Shown piece by piece: positions 35,519 to 44,701 of a DNA stretch of 64,000 nucleotides. How positions within the stretch are numbered: the first letter of the stretch is position 1; the number at the start of each line of letters is the position of its first letter. The notes under the pieces are model-generated. The model saw only the letters and a list, made by a program, of their open reading frames with translations, was not told the origin of the DNA and did not search any database. The DNA lies in assembly GCF_012726345.1 (NCBI RefSeq), contig NZ_PTXN01000018.1:1-64000 (forward strand), read 5' to 3'. A program made the translations under genes and the position numbers. This DNA is from Marinomonas sp. UCMA 3892. Lineage in GTDB: Bacteria > Pseudomonadota > Gammaproteobacteria > Pseudomonadales > Marinomonadaceae.

Positions 35519-36967
35519 ATGTATATCGGCATCGACCTCGGCACCTCAGGTGTCAAAGTGATTTTAATGGCGCAAGACGGAAACGTCGTAGCAAGCTGCT
35601 CATCGCCTTTGTCAGTATCTCGGCCGTTTGATCTTTGGTCTGAGCAAAGTCCAGAAGACTGGTGGCAAGCCACGGACTTAGCCATGTTGCAGTTAGCGGC
35701 AGAGCATGATTTGCAGGGCGTTAAAGCCATTGGCTTATCAGGCCAGATGCATGGCGCTACATTATTGGATAAAAAAGGCGATGTATTAAGACCTGCGATT
35801 TTATGGAATGACGGTCGTTCCCACGAAGAATGTTTGTTATTACAAAGACGCTGCCCAGAGGTGCAGGCGATTACCGGTAATTTGGTTATGCCAGGTTTTA
35901 CTGCGCCTAAACTGCTTTGGGTGAAACAGTATGAGCCAGAAATTTTTGGACAAATTGCAAAAGTGCTATTGCCAAAAGATTACCTGCGCTTTCGTATGAC
36001 AGGTGAGTTTGCGACCGACGTTTCTGACGCCTCTGGCACGCTGTGGCTAAACATGGAGCAACGCTCTTGGAGTGACACCATGTTGAGTGCTACAGGATTA
36101 ACGGCCGAGCAAATGCCAAGCGTATTTGAAGGATCTCAAATCACTGGTGTGATTTATGATGATTTAGCAAAACGTTGGTCTATGCCGATTGTTCCTGTTG
36201 TGGCGGGTGGTGGCGATAACGCCGCTGGCGCTGTAGGTATGGGAATTATCTCGCCTGAGCAAACCATGTTGTCGCTTGGTACGTCAGGGGTTATTTTTGC
36301 GGTAAGTGATGGCTTTACGGCCAATCCCGCGGCGGCTTTGCATAGTTTTGGACATGCTATTCCTAATACTTGGCACACGATGTCGGTGATGTTGAGCGCC
36401 GCGAGCTGTATTAATTGGGTGACAAAATTAGCTCAGTTTAGCAGTATTGAAGCCGCTTTATTAGCGGCTGAAAATCGAATGGATCACGACAATAGCCTCA
36501 CTTTTCTGCCGTATTTAAGTGGAGAAAGAACACCACATAATGATCCCAATGCGAAGGGTGTCTTTTGGGGAATGACCCATGAGACTACCGCAGCGGATCT
36601 TGTTCATGCAGTACTGGAAGGTGTGACCTTTGCTTTGCTAGATGGCTTAGACGCAGTACGTTCTGCACAAAATATCAATGAAAGTATTGATGTTATCGGT
36701 GGTGGTGCGAAAAGTACTTATTGGTTACAAATGTTGGCTGATGTGTTTGACGTGCCAATAGATTACCGCGCAGGTGGCGAAGTTGGCCCTGCACTGGGTG
36801 CTGCCCGATTGGCTGCGATAGGTTATCAAGGTCAAGAGGTATTAAGCGAAGTTTGTGCAAAACCAGCGCTAATTCAACGTTATCTGCCGAACCACACTGG
36901 TGCCGCTCGATATACTGAAAAACGCGAGCGTTTTCAGGCGTTATATCAAAGATTAAAAGGACTTTAA
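35519..36967 (+). CDS. xylB: Xylulokinase XylB
   Basis: 482 residues, FGGY kinase family. ATP-binding phosphate loop GIDLGTSGVKV at the N-terminus, substrate motif GLSGQMHGATLLD, catalytic Asp in ILWNDGRS region, second fold with LSLGTSGVIFA and VIGGGAKS. Phosphorylates D-xylulose made by xylose isomerase (44702-46021). Length matches E. coli XylB (484). Confidence 0.95.
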   Translation: MYIGIDLGTSGVKVILMAQDGNVVASCSSPLSVSRPFDLWSEQSPEDWWQATDLAMLQLAAEHDLQGVKAIGLSGQMHGATLLDKKGDVLRPAILWNDGRSHEECLLLQRRCPEVQAITGNLVMPGFTAPKLLWVKQYEPEIFGQIAKVLLPKDYLRFRMTGEFATDVSDASGTLWLNMEQRSWSDTMLSATGLTAEQMPSVFEGSQITGVIYDDLAKRWSMPIVPVVAGGGDNAAGAVGMGIISPEQTMLSLGTSGVIFAVSDGFTANPAAALHSFGHAIPNTWHTMSVMLSAASCINWVTKLAQFSSIEAALLAAENRMDHDNSLTFLPYLSGERTPHNDPNAKGVFWGMTHETTAADLVHAVLEGVTFALLDGLDAVRSAQNINESIDVIGGGAKSTYWLQMLADVFDVPIDYRAGGEVGPALGAARLAAIGYQGQEVLSEVCAKPALIQRYLPNHTGAARYTEKRERFQALYQRLKGL

Positions 36968-36972
36968 TGAGT

Positions 36973-37007
36973 AAGAGCGGTGTCTTATTGCACCGCTCTT
37001 TTTTTAC
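36973..37007 (+). terminator. Intrinsic terminator after xylB
   Basis: 10-bp stem AAGAGCGGTG (36973-36982) with 36991-37000 and a following run of T. Ends the xylFGHB transcript before xylR. Confidence 0.9.
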
Positions 37008-37127
37008 AGGCTTTCTTTCATTACGATTTCTGTTATTCCCTTTCTGATTTTTATCATTCTCTAGAACTAATGGGCTCTCAGGGGGTATTATCGAGCCAGC
37101 AAAAATAAAAATTAGAGACGCTTTTGT

Positions 37128-38309
37128 ATGTTTGAAAAACGCTACCGACTTAACCTAGTGTTCAATGCTAATAAGGTTTACGACCGGCAAGTCATTGAAG
37201 GTATTGGCGAATATTTACAAGCCGCGCAATGTGACTGGGATGTATACTTTGAAGATGATTTTCGCTCTCGCCTTGATGCACTAAAGCATTGGAAGGGGGA
37301 CGGCATTATTGCCGATTTTGATAACCCTGAAGTCGAAGAAATCTTAAAAAATACCAATATACCTACGGTCGCTGTAGGTGGTTCTTATCATCATAAAAAA
37401 GATTATCCTCGTTTGCCTTATGTTGCGACGGATAACGCGGCATTAGTACGTTGTGCGTATCAGCATTTGAAGCGCAAAGGGCTGCCTCAGTTTGCTTTTT
37501 ATGGCTTACCAAGTACGGTTTACAGCCGTTGGGCAAGTGAGCGAGAGCATGCATTTGTCGAGCAAGTTCGCTCTGACGGATTTGAACCTCATGTGCATCA
37601 AGGTTTCTGCACCTCTGCTGAAATATGGGAAACCGCTCAAAACGAGCTAGAAACTTGGTTAACGAACCTACCTAAACCCATTGGCATTATTGCCGTCACT
37701 GATTCCCGTGCACGTCATTTATTGCAAGTCTGTGATCATTTGAATATTTTGGTGCCGGAGCAAGTTGCCATTGTTGGGATCGATAACGAAAGCATGGCGA
37801 GGTATTTAAATCGCACCGCTTTGTCTTCTGTTGAACAGGGCAGCAAGCAAATGGGTTATGAAGCGGCAAAAATGTTGCATCGTATGCTACTAGGTTATTC
37901 TGTTGAAAATTCGTTGGTAGTGGTAGATCCAACTGGAATTACCGAAAGACAGTCGTCTGATTATCGCGCTTTGCGCGATCCTTATGTGATTCAAGCCATG
38001 CACTTTATTCGTCATAATGCCTGTCGAGGTGTGAAAGTAGCGCAAGTAGTGGATTACATTGGCATATCAAGAACTAACCTAGAAACTCGCTTTATCGACG
38101 AAATTGGCTGCTCAATGCACGAACAATTGCATATGACCAAGTTTTATCGCGCTTGTGAATTGATCACATCGACCGATTTACCATTTGATGAGATTGCGCG
38201 AACCTGTGGTTATCCATCAGTGCAATACATGTACACGGTATCACGCAAAAACTTGGGGATGACGCCAGGGGAATATCGAGTGTCATCACGTCTTGGTAAA
38301 GATTCATAA
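37128..38309 (+). CDS. xylR: Xylose operon activator XylR (AraC family)
   Basis: 393 residues, collinear with E. coli XylR (392): a LacI-like ligand domain at the N-terminus (LVFNANKVYDRQVIEGIGEYLQ; GDGIIADFDNPEVEE; IIAVTDSRARHLLQVCDHL) and a C-terminal AraC double helix-turn-helix (residues about 290-385, KVAQVVDYIGISRTNLETRF). Binds D-xylose and activates xylFGHB and xylA. I did not find its binding sites with confidence in front of xylF or xylA. Confidence 0.95.
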   Translation: MFEKRYRLNLVFNANKVYDRQVIEGIGEYLQAAQCDWDVYFEDDFRSRLDALKHWKGDGIIADFDNPEVEEILKNTNIPTVAVGGSYHHKKDYPRLPYVATDNAALVRCAYQHLKRKGLPQFAFYGLPSTVYSRWASEREHAFVEQVRSDGFEPHVHQGFCTSAEIWETAQNELETWLTNLPKPIGIIAVTDSRARHLLQVCDHLNILVPEQVAIVGIDNESMARYLNRTALSSVEQGSKQMGYEAAKMLHRMLLGYSVENSLVVVDPTGITERQSSDYRALRDPYVIQAMHFIRHNACRGVKVAQVVDYIGISRTNLETRFIDEIGCSMHEQLHMTKFYRACELITSTDLPFDEIARTCGYPSVQYMYTVSRKNLGMTPGEYRVSSRLGKDS

Positions 38310-38441
38310 GACGTTTTATTCAATAATTAATGTTTAAAAAATAAGAGAAAATTAAATATTATAAAAAACTCTTGATGCATTTTAACGAGGTCGTTAAGTA
38401 TACTTCCTGAAATGGTATTGGATTTTAAACTGTTATTTTGT

Positions 38442-38485
38442 AAACAAAGATAAGTCGTAAGCGCTTGATCTATTTATCTTTGTTT
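38442..38485. promoter_or_regulatory. 12-bp inverted repeat before the RbsR-like gene
   Basis: AAACAAAGATAA (38442-38453) and its complement (38474-38485) flank a 20-nt centre containing AAGCGCTT. Lies 58 bases before the chosen start; may be an autoregulatory site or a leader hairpin. Confidence 0.5.
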
Positions 38486-38543
38486 GAAAAAAGTGACGGC
38501 CAAAAAATTCAGTTTACGCAATTCATTAAAGGGGAGTGTAAGT

Positions 38544-39557
38544 TTGTCTTCGACAATCAAAGACGTTGCGTTACGGGCAGGTGTATCGACAACCACCGTA
38601 TCTCATGTTTTGAATAAAACGCGTTTTGTAGCCAAAACGACACAAGAACGTGTTTTCCAAGCCGCTGAGGAGCTGAACTATGCTCCGAGCGCGGTGGCAC
38701 GCAGCTTAAAGGTAAAAAATACCAAAAGCCTTGGCATGTTAGTCACCACTACCTTGAATCCTTTTTTCGCCGAATTGGTCAACGAAGTAGAGAAGTGCTG
38801 TTACCGAGAAGGTTACAACCTTGTGCTTTGTAATACTGATGGTGAGTTAGAAAAAACCAATTCCTATCTACGAATGCTGACGCAAAAACGTGTTGATGGC
38901 ATTTTGGTCATGTGTTCCGCCTATGATGACTCGCTGTTTAGCTCTTTGATCGGTCAGCGTAATTTGCCCATGGTCGTCATGGATTGGGGCCCATCTGATG
39001 ATTATGTCGATCGCATTCAAGACAACTCGGTAAAAGGCGCGCATTTGGCGATTCAGCATCTAATTGAACAAGGTCATAAGCGTATTGCTTATATTGGCGG
39101 TCCATTAGAAAAATTGCCCGCAAAGCAGCGTTTAGACGGCTTTATGGAGGCCATGGAGCAAGCCAATTTACCTGTCCAAGATGATTGGGTGATTGAATCC
39201 GACTTCGAATTTGAAGGTGGAAAATTGGGAATGCGCCAATTATTATCCTGCCATAATTTGCCTAGCGCTGTGTTTGTTGCCAATGATGCTATGGCGATGG
39301 GTGCTATGAGTGAAGCACAATTATCTGGTGTTAAAATTCCACAGCAATTGTCTATCATCGGCTATGATAATTGTATGTATTCTGCTTATTTTAGTCCGCC
39401 GCTAACCACCATCAATCAGCCCAAAGAGCGATTAGCCGAATTGGCAATCAGCACCATGATTGAGCGGATTGAGAATCCTCGTCAAGAAGGCAAAATGATC
39501 ATGTTAGAGCCAAACTTGGTGGTTCGTTCGTCGGTGGCTGCTGTTTCTGCAGAATAG
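38544..39557 (+). CDS. LacI-family regulator, RbsR-like
   Basis: 337 residues: STIKDVALRAGVSTTTVSHVLNKTRFV is the RbsR-type DNA-binding head, followed by the ribose-type effector domain (GMLVTTTLNPFFAELVNEVE; VFVANDAMAMGAM; LSIIGYDN). A TTG start at 38544 is chosen because GGGGAG lies 7 nt upstream and the protein then begins like RbsR; the frame stays open upstream to a TTG at 38484, but that would start inside an inverted repeat and add 20 basic residues. It probably represses the ABC operon behind it through the palindrome at 39826-39857. Confidence 0.88.
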   Translation: MSSTIKDVALRAGVSTTTVSHVLNKTRFVAKTTQERVFQAAEELNYAPSAVARSLKVKNTKSLGMLVTTTLNPFFAELVNEVEKCCYREGYNLVLCNTDGELEKTNSYLRMLTQKRVDGILVMCSAYDDSLFSSLIGQRNLPMVVMDWGPSDDYVDRIQDNSVKGAHLAIQHLIEQGHKRIAYIGGPLEKLPAKQRLDGFMEAMEQANLPVQDDWVIESDFEFEGGKLGMRQLLSCHNLPSAVFVANDAMAMGAMSEAQLSGVKIPQQLSIIGYDNCMYSAYFSPPLTTINQPKERLAELAISTMIERIENPRQEGKMIMLEPNLVVRSSVAAVSAE

Positions 39558-39797
39558 CTCCGATTTCTTGTTATTTTCTGTGTATTTTACTTTCAGCTTT
39601 TTGGACTCTCTGCTCGATTTTAGACTAAAAACTCGTTTTAAGGTTGAGAAAAGAGCCTGTAAGAAGTCTTTTTATATAGAAAAGTCCTTATAATTCAGTT
39701 GCTTGATTGTTTGTAGTTAAATTACACCAGATGTTCATGGTTTTATCGTCTTAACTATTTGATAAATAGGGTTTTTTTCTTATCGGTCAAGAATTTA

Positions 39798-39825
39798 TTG
39801 ACAAGCTCCATGTGCTTAATATAAA
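39798..39825 (+). promoter_or_regulatory. Promoter of the ribose-type ABC operon
   Basis: TTGACA (39798-39803), 16-nt spacer, TATAAA (39820-39825). Near-consensus and abutted by the operator. The rest of the 339-bp gap from 39558 holds AT-rich sequence without an ORF. Confidence 0.8.
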
Positions 39826-39857
39826 AATAGCAAACGATTACGCAATCGTTTGCTATT
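39826..39857. promoter_or_regulatory. Large LacI-type operator at the start site of the ABC operon
   Basis: AATAGCAAACGATT (39826-39839) and its exact complement (39844-39857) with a 4-nt centre. Each arm contains GCAAACG, like RbsR/PurR half-sites. It begins directly after the -10 box, covering the transcription start, ideal for repression by the RbsR-like regulator. Confidence 0.85.
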
Positions 39858-39896
39858 CGAATATTTTAATAAAAATAAGCATACCGGAGACATACA

Positions 39897-40841
39897 ATGA
39901 AAAAGAAAACCTTCTTGAAATCATGCCTTGCCGCAACATTATTGACCTTGGCTAGCACCAGCGTTTTAGCTAGCAATGGTTTGATCGCCATCATTACTCC
40001 ATCTCATGACAATCCATTTTTTAAAGCCGGTGCCGAAGGCGCGGATGCGAAAGCTAAAGAATTGGGTTATGACACCTTGGTTGCTTCTCATGACGGTGAT
40101 GTAAATAAACAAAACCAATTAATTGAAACAGCGATTGCTCGTCAAGCCAAAGCGGTGATTTTGGATAATGCTGATGCGGATGCAAGTATTGGTTCACTAG
40201 AGCGTTTGAAAAAAGCCGGCATCCCAGCTTTCCTATACGACCGTGAAATCAATAAAACCGGTATCGCCGTGACTCAAATCGTATCGAATAACTTCCAAGG
40301 CGCTCAGTTAGCCGGTGAAAAATTTGCCGAGTTGATGGGTGACGGCGGTGAATACGTTGAGCTATTAGGACCTGAGTCAGACACCAATGCACAAGTGCGT
40401 AGTGAAGGTTTCCACGACATTTTAGATAACTTCCCAGAATTCAAAATGGTTGCTCGTCAGTCTGCCAACTGGAGCCAAACCGAAGCGTTCAGCCGTATGG
40501 AGTCAATTTTACAAGCGAATCCAAACATCAAAGGTGTGATCACGGGTAACGATTCTATGGCATTGGGTGCAGAAGCGGCATTGCAAGCAGCGGGTCGTAA
40601 AGACGTTTTCATCGTAGGTTTTGATGGTCTTGATTACGTAAGAGATTCTATTATCAAAGGTTCTAACATCAAAGCAACTGTAATGCAGCCAGCTTACGCT
40701 CAGGCACAACGCGTTGCTGAACAAGCAGATCTATACATTCGTACTGGCTCAACAGGATTGCCAGAAAAACAATTAATGGATTGTGTATTGATTGATAGTT
40801 CTAATGCGAAAAATTTAAGTAACTTCGCTCTAAAAAAATAA
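39897..40841 (+). CDS. Ribose-type periplasmic sugar-binding protein (RbsB-like)
   Basis: 314 residues. Signal peptide ending near VLA (about residue 25), then a ribose-binding-type fold (LIAIITPSHDNPFFKAGAEGADAKAKELGY; VILDNADADA; FLYDREIN; VIVGFDGL-like). Imports a pentose or related sugar together with the genes at 41509 and 43031. The exact ligand is uncertain: ribose is most likely by the RbsR- and RbsD-like neighbours. Confidence 0.9.
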   Translation: MKKKTFLKSCLAATLLTLASTSVLASNGLIAIITPSHDNPFFKAGAEGADAKAKELGYDTLVASHDGDVNKQNQLIETAIARQAKAVILDNADADASIGSLERLKKAGIPAFLYDREINKTGIAVTQIVSNNFQGAQLAGEKFAELMGDGGEYVELLGPESDTNAQVRSEGFHDILDNFPEFKMVARQSANWSQTEAFSRMESILQANPNIKGVITGNDSMALGAEAALQAAGRKDVFIVGFDGLDYVRDSIIKGSNIKATVMQPAYAQAQRVAEQADLYIRTGSTGLPEKQLMDCVLIDSSNAKNLSNFALKK

Positions 40842-40851
40842 CAACCTGACT

Positions 40852-40877
40852 CGAAGCTCTCATTTTTGAGAGCTTCG
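40852..40877. promoter_or_regulatory. Stem-loop after the RbsB-like gene
   Basis: 11-bp perfect stem CGAAGCTCTCA (40852-40862) with 40867-40877 and a TTTT loop, 10 bases after the stop, no U run. Same arrangement as behind xylF. Confidence 0.75.
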
Positions 40878-40894
40878 GCTCCTTGGGTATCATT

Positions 40895-41509
40895 ATGTCT
40901 TATAAAAAAATCTTTCAATTTATCGGGCTCATTGCGTGCCTTAACTTGCTGACAGCCTGTACTGTTACGGACTTAGACGCTGACGGCAATCCTATTATTC
41001 CTAAAGATCCTAATGCTGCGGTTAGCTTTGCAGACTTCACCTTGTCTGAAGTGGCCGATCAGCTTTGGGAACCAAAAGTCTTCCCAGAAGCAACACAAGA
41101 ATTCACCCCTTGGGAAAGTATTAAATCCCAGTTGGATGCGCAGCAAATTAATACCAAGCAAAGTTTTTTTGTCCGTTTAGATGGCACCATCGAAAGTGTT
41201 GATTTAGGCAAAATGAAAGGTGCGATAACGATTAAAGTGGGCGGTACCAATATCGATCTGCAAGTGGGTCGTATTATCAAGGGCAATGCCATACGTGATG
41301 CCTCTAAATACGTTGTCTTTGATGACTTTAAAAACCAGATTCGTTTCGCTCAAATCTCACGAGAGTTTAATAATCGTGCCATGGCATCGGTTGGCGAGCC
41401 AGATTCAAGTTGGGTAGGCGAAAAAGCCACGGTCATTGCTGCGATTAGCATAGATCAAAATATCATCAGTGATGCTGTGCCTATGCAGATTACGCTTGGA
41501 GGTAAATGA
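40895..41509 (+). CDS. DUF2291 family lipoprotein in a sugar ABC operon
   Basis: 204 residues. Signal peptide with lipobox LLTAC (Cys about residue 22), then the DUF2291 region (VSFADFTLSEVADQLWEPKVFPE; VRLDGTIESVDLGKMKGAI; RFAQISREFNNRAMASVG). The family occurs in ribose-type ABC operons but its role is not established; a periplasmic, membrane-anchored accessory is likely. ATG at 40895 preferred over TTG at 40883, giving a normal signal peptide. Overlaps or abuts the ATPase start. Confidence 0.85.
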   Translation: MSYKKIFQFIGLIACLNLLTACTVTDLDADGNPIIPKDPNAAVSFADFTLSEVADQLWEPKVFPEATQEFTPWESIKSQLDAQQINTKQSFFVRLDGTIESVDLGKMKGAITIKVGGTNIDLQVGRIIKGNAIRDASKYVVFDDFKNQIRFAQISREFNNRAMASVGEPDSSWVGEKATVIAAISIDQNIISDAVPMQITLGGK

Positions 41510-43029
41510 TGAGCCAAGCTAACGCAGACGTCGTCATTCGTGCTGAAAAAATCTCCATGATTTACCCTGGCACGATTGCGCTAAATGAAGTGGATTACCG
41601 AGTTTATCGCGGCAAAGTGAATGTCATCATTGGTGAAAATGGCGCGGGTAAATCCACCTTAATGAAGATTTTGGCTGGGGTTCAACAACCAAGCAAAGGT
41701 ACGATTTATCTAAACGATGAAGCCGTGTCGTTTCAGAATACTCGTGATGCAGCTGCCAAAGGGGTTGGCATGGTTCACCAAGAGCTGAATCTGTTTGGTA
41801 ACTTAACCGTTGCTGAAAATATTTTCTTGGGTCGTGAAAAACAGCATGGTCTGATGCCGCTTGATACTGCGGAACAGCACCGAGTCACCGCTGAACTCAT
41901 GGCGCGCCTTGATCAAGACATTTCGCCCACTGAGTTGCTGTCTAACTTAAAAGTCGGACAGCAGCAGTTAATTGAAATCGCCAAAGCCTTGGCTGATGAA
42001 GCAGATGTGCTGATTCTGGATGAGCCGACGTCTGCGCTGAGTAAAACCGAGGTCGAGTTGCTGTTTAAAGTCATTCGAGACTTAACTGCTCAGGGCGTTT
42101 CCATTATTTATATTTCTCATCGATTAGAAGAACTGATGGCGATTGGCGATCACATTACGATTTTGCGTGATGGCAACTTCCAATCAGAAGCCGAAGTAAA
42201 AGATATTGATGTGCCGTGGATTGTCAGAGAAATGCTCGGTAGCGATCCTGTTTCTAATTTCTTGAAGCCGGGCCGTGAATTTGGCAAGCCAGTGTTGGAT
42301 GTTAAAAACATCAAGCTGATCAACGAAATGGGTCATACCTTGGTTGATGACGTATCGATGGATGTGAAATCTGGCGAGATCGTTGGTATTTACGGACTAA
42401 TGGGCGCAGGCCGAACCGAGCTAATGGAATGTCTACTTGGCTTGCAGGATTACTCAGGCGAGGTAGAGATAGCAGGACATAAAGTGCCTGCCAAAATGGA
42501 CACCAGTGATCGTATTCGGTATGGGATTTGTCTTGTGCCTGAAGATCGCAAAAAGAACGGCATTTTCCCTATTTCGTCAGTGAGCAATAACATGACGATT
42601 TCTAGCTTATGGCGTCGGCTCAAGCATCGCTTTTCCATTGATGAAAAAGCCGAAGCCGAAGCGGTAACGTCCGCCATTGGTGATTTGTCTATCAAGGTGT
42701 CTTCTCCTGATATTGAAATACGCGCATTGAGTGGCGGTAACCAACAAAAAGTGGTGATTGGCAGAACCTTGTTAACCAGTCCGAAAGTTTTGTTATTGGA
42801 TGAGCCAACTCGTGGCATTGATATTGGTGCCAAAGGCGACGTATTTAAAATGATGGTGAAGCTTTCTGAGCAGGGGATTGGTGTGTTGTTTTCGACCTCT
42901 GACTTGAAAGAAATTATGGCTGTTTCTGACCGCATTCTGGTGATGTCCGGAGGCAAATTAACTGCCAATATCGCTCGTTCTGAAGCAACAGAATCTGCAC
43001 TTGTGTCAGCAAGCGCGCAAGGACTTTAA
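41509..43029 (+). CDS. Ribose-type sugar ABC transporter ATPase (RbsA-like)
   Basis: 506 residues, two ATPase domains. Walker A GENGAGKST (42-50), Walker B VLILDEPTSALS; second domain GLMGAGRTE, LSGGNQQKVVIGR, LLLDEPTRGID. The second of two adjacent ATGs is chosen since GGAGGT is 5 nt upstream of it. The permease start follows the stop directly. Confidence 0.93.
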   Translation: MSQANADVVIRAEKISMIYPGTIALNEVDYRVYRGKVNVIIGENGAGKSTLMKILAGVQQPSKGTIYLNDEAVSFQNTRDAAAKGVGMVHQELNLFGNLTVAENIFLGREKQHGLMPLDTAEQHRVTAELMARLDQDISPTELLSNLKVGQQQLIEIAKALADEADVLILDEPTSALSKTEVELLFKVIRDLTAQGVSIIYISHRLEELMAIGDHITILRDGNFQSEAEVKDIDVPWIVREMLGSDPVSNFLKPGREFGKPVLDVKNIKLINEMGHTLVDDVSMDVKSGEIVGIYGLMGAGRTELMECLLGLQDYSGEVEIAGHKVPAKMDTSDRIRYGICLVPEDRKKNGIFPISSVSNNMTISSLWRRLKHRFSIDEKAEAEAVTSAIGDLSIKVSSPDIEIRALSGGNQQKVVIGRTLLTSPKVLLLDEPTRGIDIGAKGDVFKMMVKLSEQGIGVLFSTSDLKEIMAVSDRILVMSGGKLTANIARSEATESALVSASAQGL

Positions 43030-43030
43030 T

Positions 43031-44095
43031 ATGAAAACTTCTCAAAATACTGCATCTCAACAATCGTCTGTTTTTTCCGGCGAAAGCTTGTTGTTACTGG
43101 CGTTAAAAATGCGCACATTCATTGCGTTGTTTTTGATTCTGGCATTTTTTACCTTCATGGTACCGGGCTTTTTGGCGGCCAGTAGTGTTGTCATTATGGT
43201 TAAGCACATTGCCATCAACGCCTTTTTAGCACTTGGCATTACCTTCGTCATCATCACCGCAGGTATCGACCTTTCAATCGGTGCGATTCTTGGCTTCTGT
43301 GGCATGGTTGCTGGCTGGTTGATTACCAAAGGTATCGTGTTACCTATGTTTGGTATCGCTATTTTTCCAAGCGTTTGGTTGATCGTGCCAATGGTTTTGG
43401 TTATTGGTGGTTTGATTGGTGCGGTCAATGGCATTTTAATCACCCGCTATAACGTGGCGCCATTTATATGTACCTTGGGCACCATGTATATCGTGCGTGG
43501 TGCGGCCATGTTGTTGTCTGGCGGTGAAACCTTTACTGGTTTGTCAGGCAATGAGCAGCTTGGTAATACTGGCTTTGAGTTGATTGGTTCTGCGAAATTA
43601 TTGGGTCTGCCTTACGCGATTTGGATGATGTTTATCCTTGCTGGTGTGATTGCCTACATCGCCAAAAGAACGCAATTTGGTCGCCATGTATTTGCCATTG
43701 GTGACAACGAACATTCTGCCGAATTGTCTGGTGTGAAAGTGCGTAGCGTCAAAGTTTGGGTTTATACCATTTCGGGTCTTTGTGCTGCGCTTGCAGGTAT
43801 TGTGGTGTCTTCGCAATTAGTGGCAAGTCACCCTGCAACAGGTGTTGCGTTCGAGATGAATGCTATTGCCGCTGTGGTATTAGGTGGCACGTCTTTGGCT
43901 GGTGGCCGAGGAACCATAATGGGCACGCTGATTGGCGCTTTTGTTATTGGTATTTTGGCCGATGGTTTGGTGATGATGGGCGTGAGTGAATTTTGGCAAA
44001 TGGTCATTAAAGGTGTGGTGATTATTCTTGCTGTTATCATCGACCAAAAACAAAGTCGCTTGCAGCATAAAGCCGCCATCGTGCAGCAAAAATAG
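43031..44095 (+). CDS. Ribose-type sugar ABC transporter permease (RbsC-like)
   Basis: 354 residues, about 9-10 membrane helices, BPD_transp_2 family (GITFVIITAGIDLSIGAILGF; GGTSLAGGRGTIMGTLIGA). ATG at 43031 has AGGA upstream; an in-frame ATG at 43001 would overlap the ATPase gene and lacks an SD. Confidence 0.92.
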   Translation: MKTSQNTASQQSSVFSGESLLLLALKMRTFIALFLILAFFTFMVPGFLAASSVVIMVKHIAINAFLALGITFVIITAGIDLSIGAILGFCGMVAGWLITKGIVLPMFGIAIFPSVWLIVPMVLVIGGLIGAVNGILITRYNVAPFICTLGTMYIVRGAAMLLSGGETFTGLSGNEQLGNTGFELIGSAKLLGLPYAIWMMFILAGVIAYIAKRTQFGRHVFAIGDNEHSAELSGVKVRSVKVWVYTISGLCAALAGIVVSSQLVASHPATGVAFEMNAIAAVVLGGTSLAGGRGTIMGTLIGAFVIGILADGLVMMGVSEFWQMVIKGVVIILAVIIDQKQSRLQHKAAIVQQK

Positions 44096-44139
44096 ATTAT
44101 CAACATTTGCTTTCAGCCTATCTGTTATTAGGAAAAAAC

Positions 44140-44580
44140 ATGCTAAAAAATATAGATCCTTTGCTAAGTGGTGAATTACTGAACGTGCTACGCACAATGG
44201 GCCACGGCGACGACATTGTACTGGTTGATCGTAACTTTCCTGCGGCTTCTATGGCAGCAGGAAAACCGGTTATTCGTTTAGATGGTGTGAATGTTATTCA
44301 AGCGGCTAAGGCGATTCTATCTGTATTGCCATTAGATACCTTCGTTGATCAACCTGTGACGCGTATGCAAGTGGTTGGTGAAGACGAATCTGTGATGCCA
44401 GAAGTTCAGCAAGAATTCGCGGTAGAGTTAAAAGCTGCCGACAGTGACAACGCTGAAATGGGTTCGTTAGAACGCTTTGCTTTTTATGAAGCGGCTAAAC
44501 AAGCCTATGCTTTTGTTGTGACTGGCGAAGGCCGGGGTTACGGTTGTTTTCTATTGAAGAAAGGTGTGATCTTTTCTTAA
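44140..44580 (+). CDS. RbsD/FucU-family sugar mutarotase
   Basis: 146 residues. MLKNIDPLLSGELLNVLRTMGHGDDIVLVDRNFP is the family N-terminus with the catalytic His/Asp region (GHGD), ending YGCFLLKKGVIF. Interconverts anomers of ribose or fucose so that the imported form matches the kinase. It looks closer to FucU by its length and ending. ATG at 44140 has AGGAA 6 nt upstream. Last gene of the ABC operon; no ribokinase is next to it. Confidence 0.9.
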   Translation: MLKNIDPLLSGELLNVLRTMGHGDDIVLVDRNFPAASMAAGKPVIRLDGVNVIQAAKAILSVLPLDTFVDQPVTRMQVVGEDESVMPEVQQEFAVELKAADSDNAEMGSLERFAFYEAAKQAYAFVVTGEGRGYGCFLLKKGVIFS

Positions 44581-44621
44581 TATCGTTTAGTAACGTTCAA
44601 CTTAGATCTTAGCAATACTAA

Positions 44622-44657
44622 AAAAACACAGGTCAGCTTTTGTTGGCCTGTGTTTTT
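44622..44657. terminator. Bidirectional terminator between mutarotase gene and xylA
   Basis: 14-bp stem with one G.U (44622-44635 with 44644-44657), A run before and T run after. Serves both convergent genes. Confidence 0.9.
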
Positions 44658-44701
44658 GTTTTAAACCGCTAAATTTTTATCTAATGGCTTATTTGAACAT
44701 C

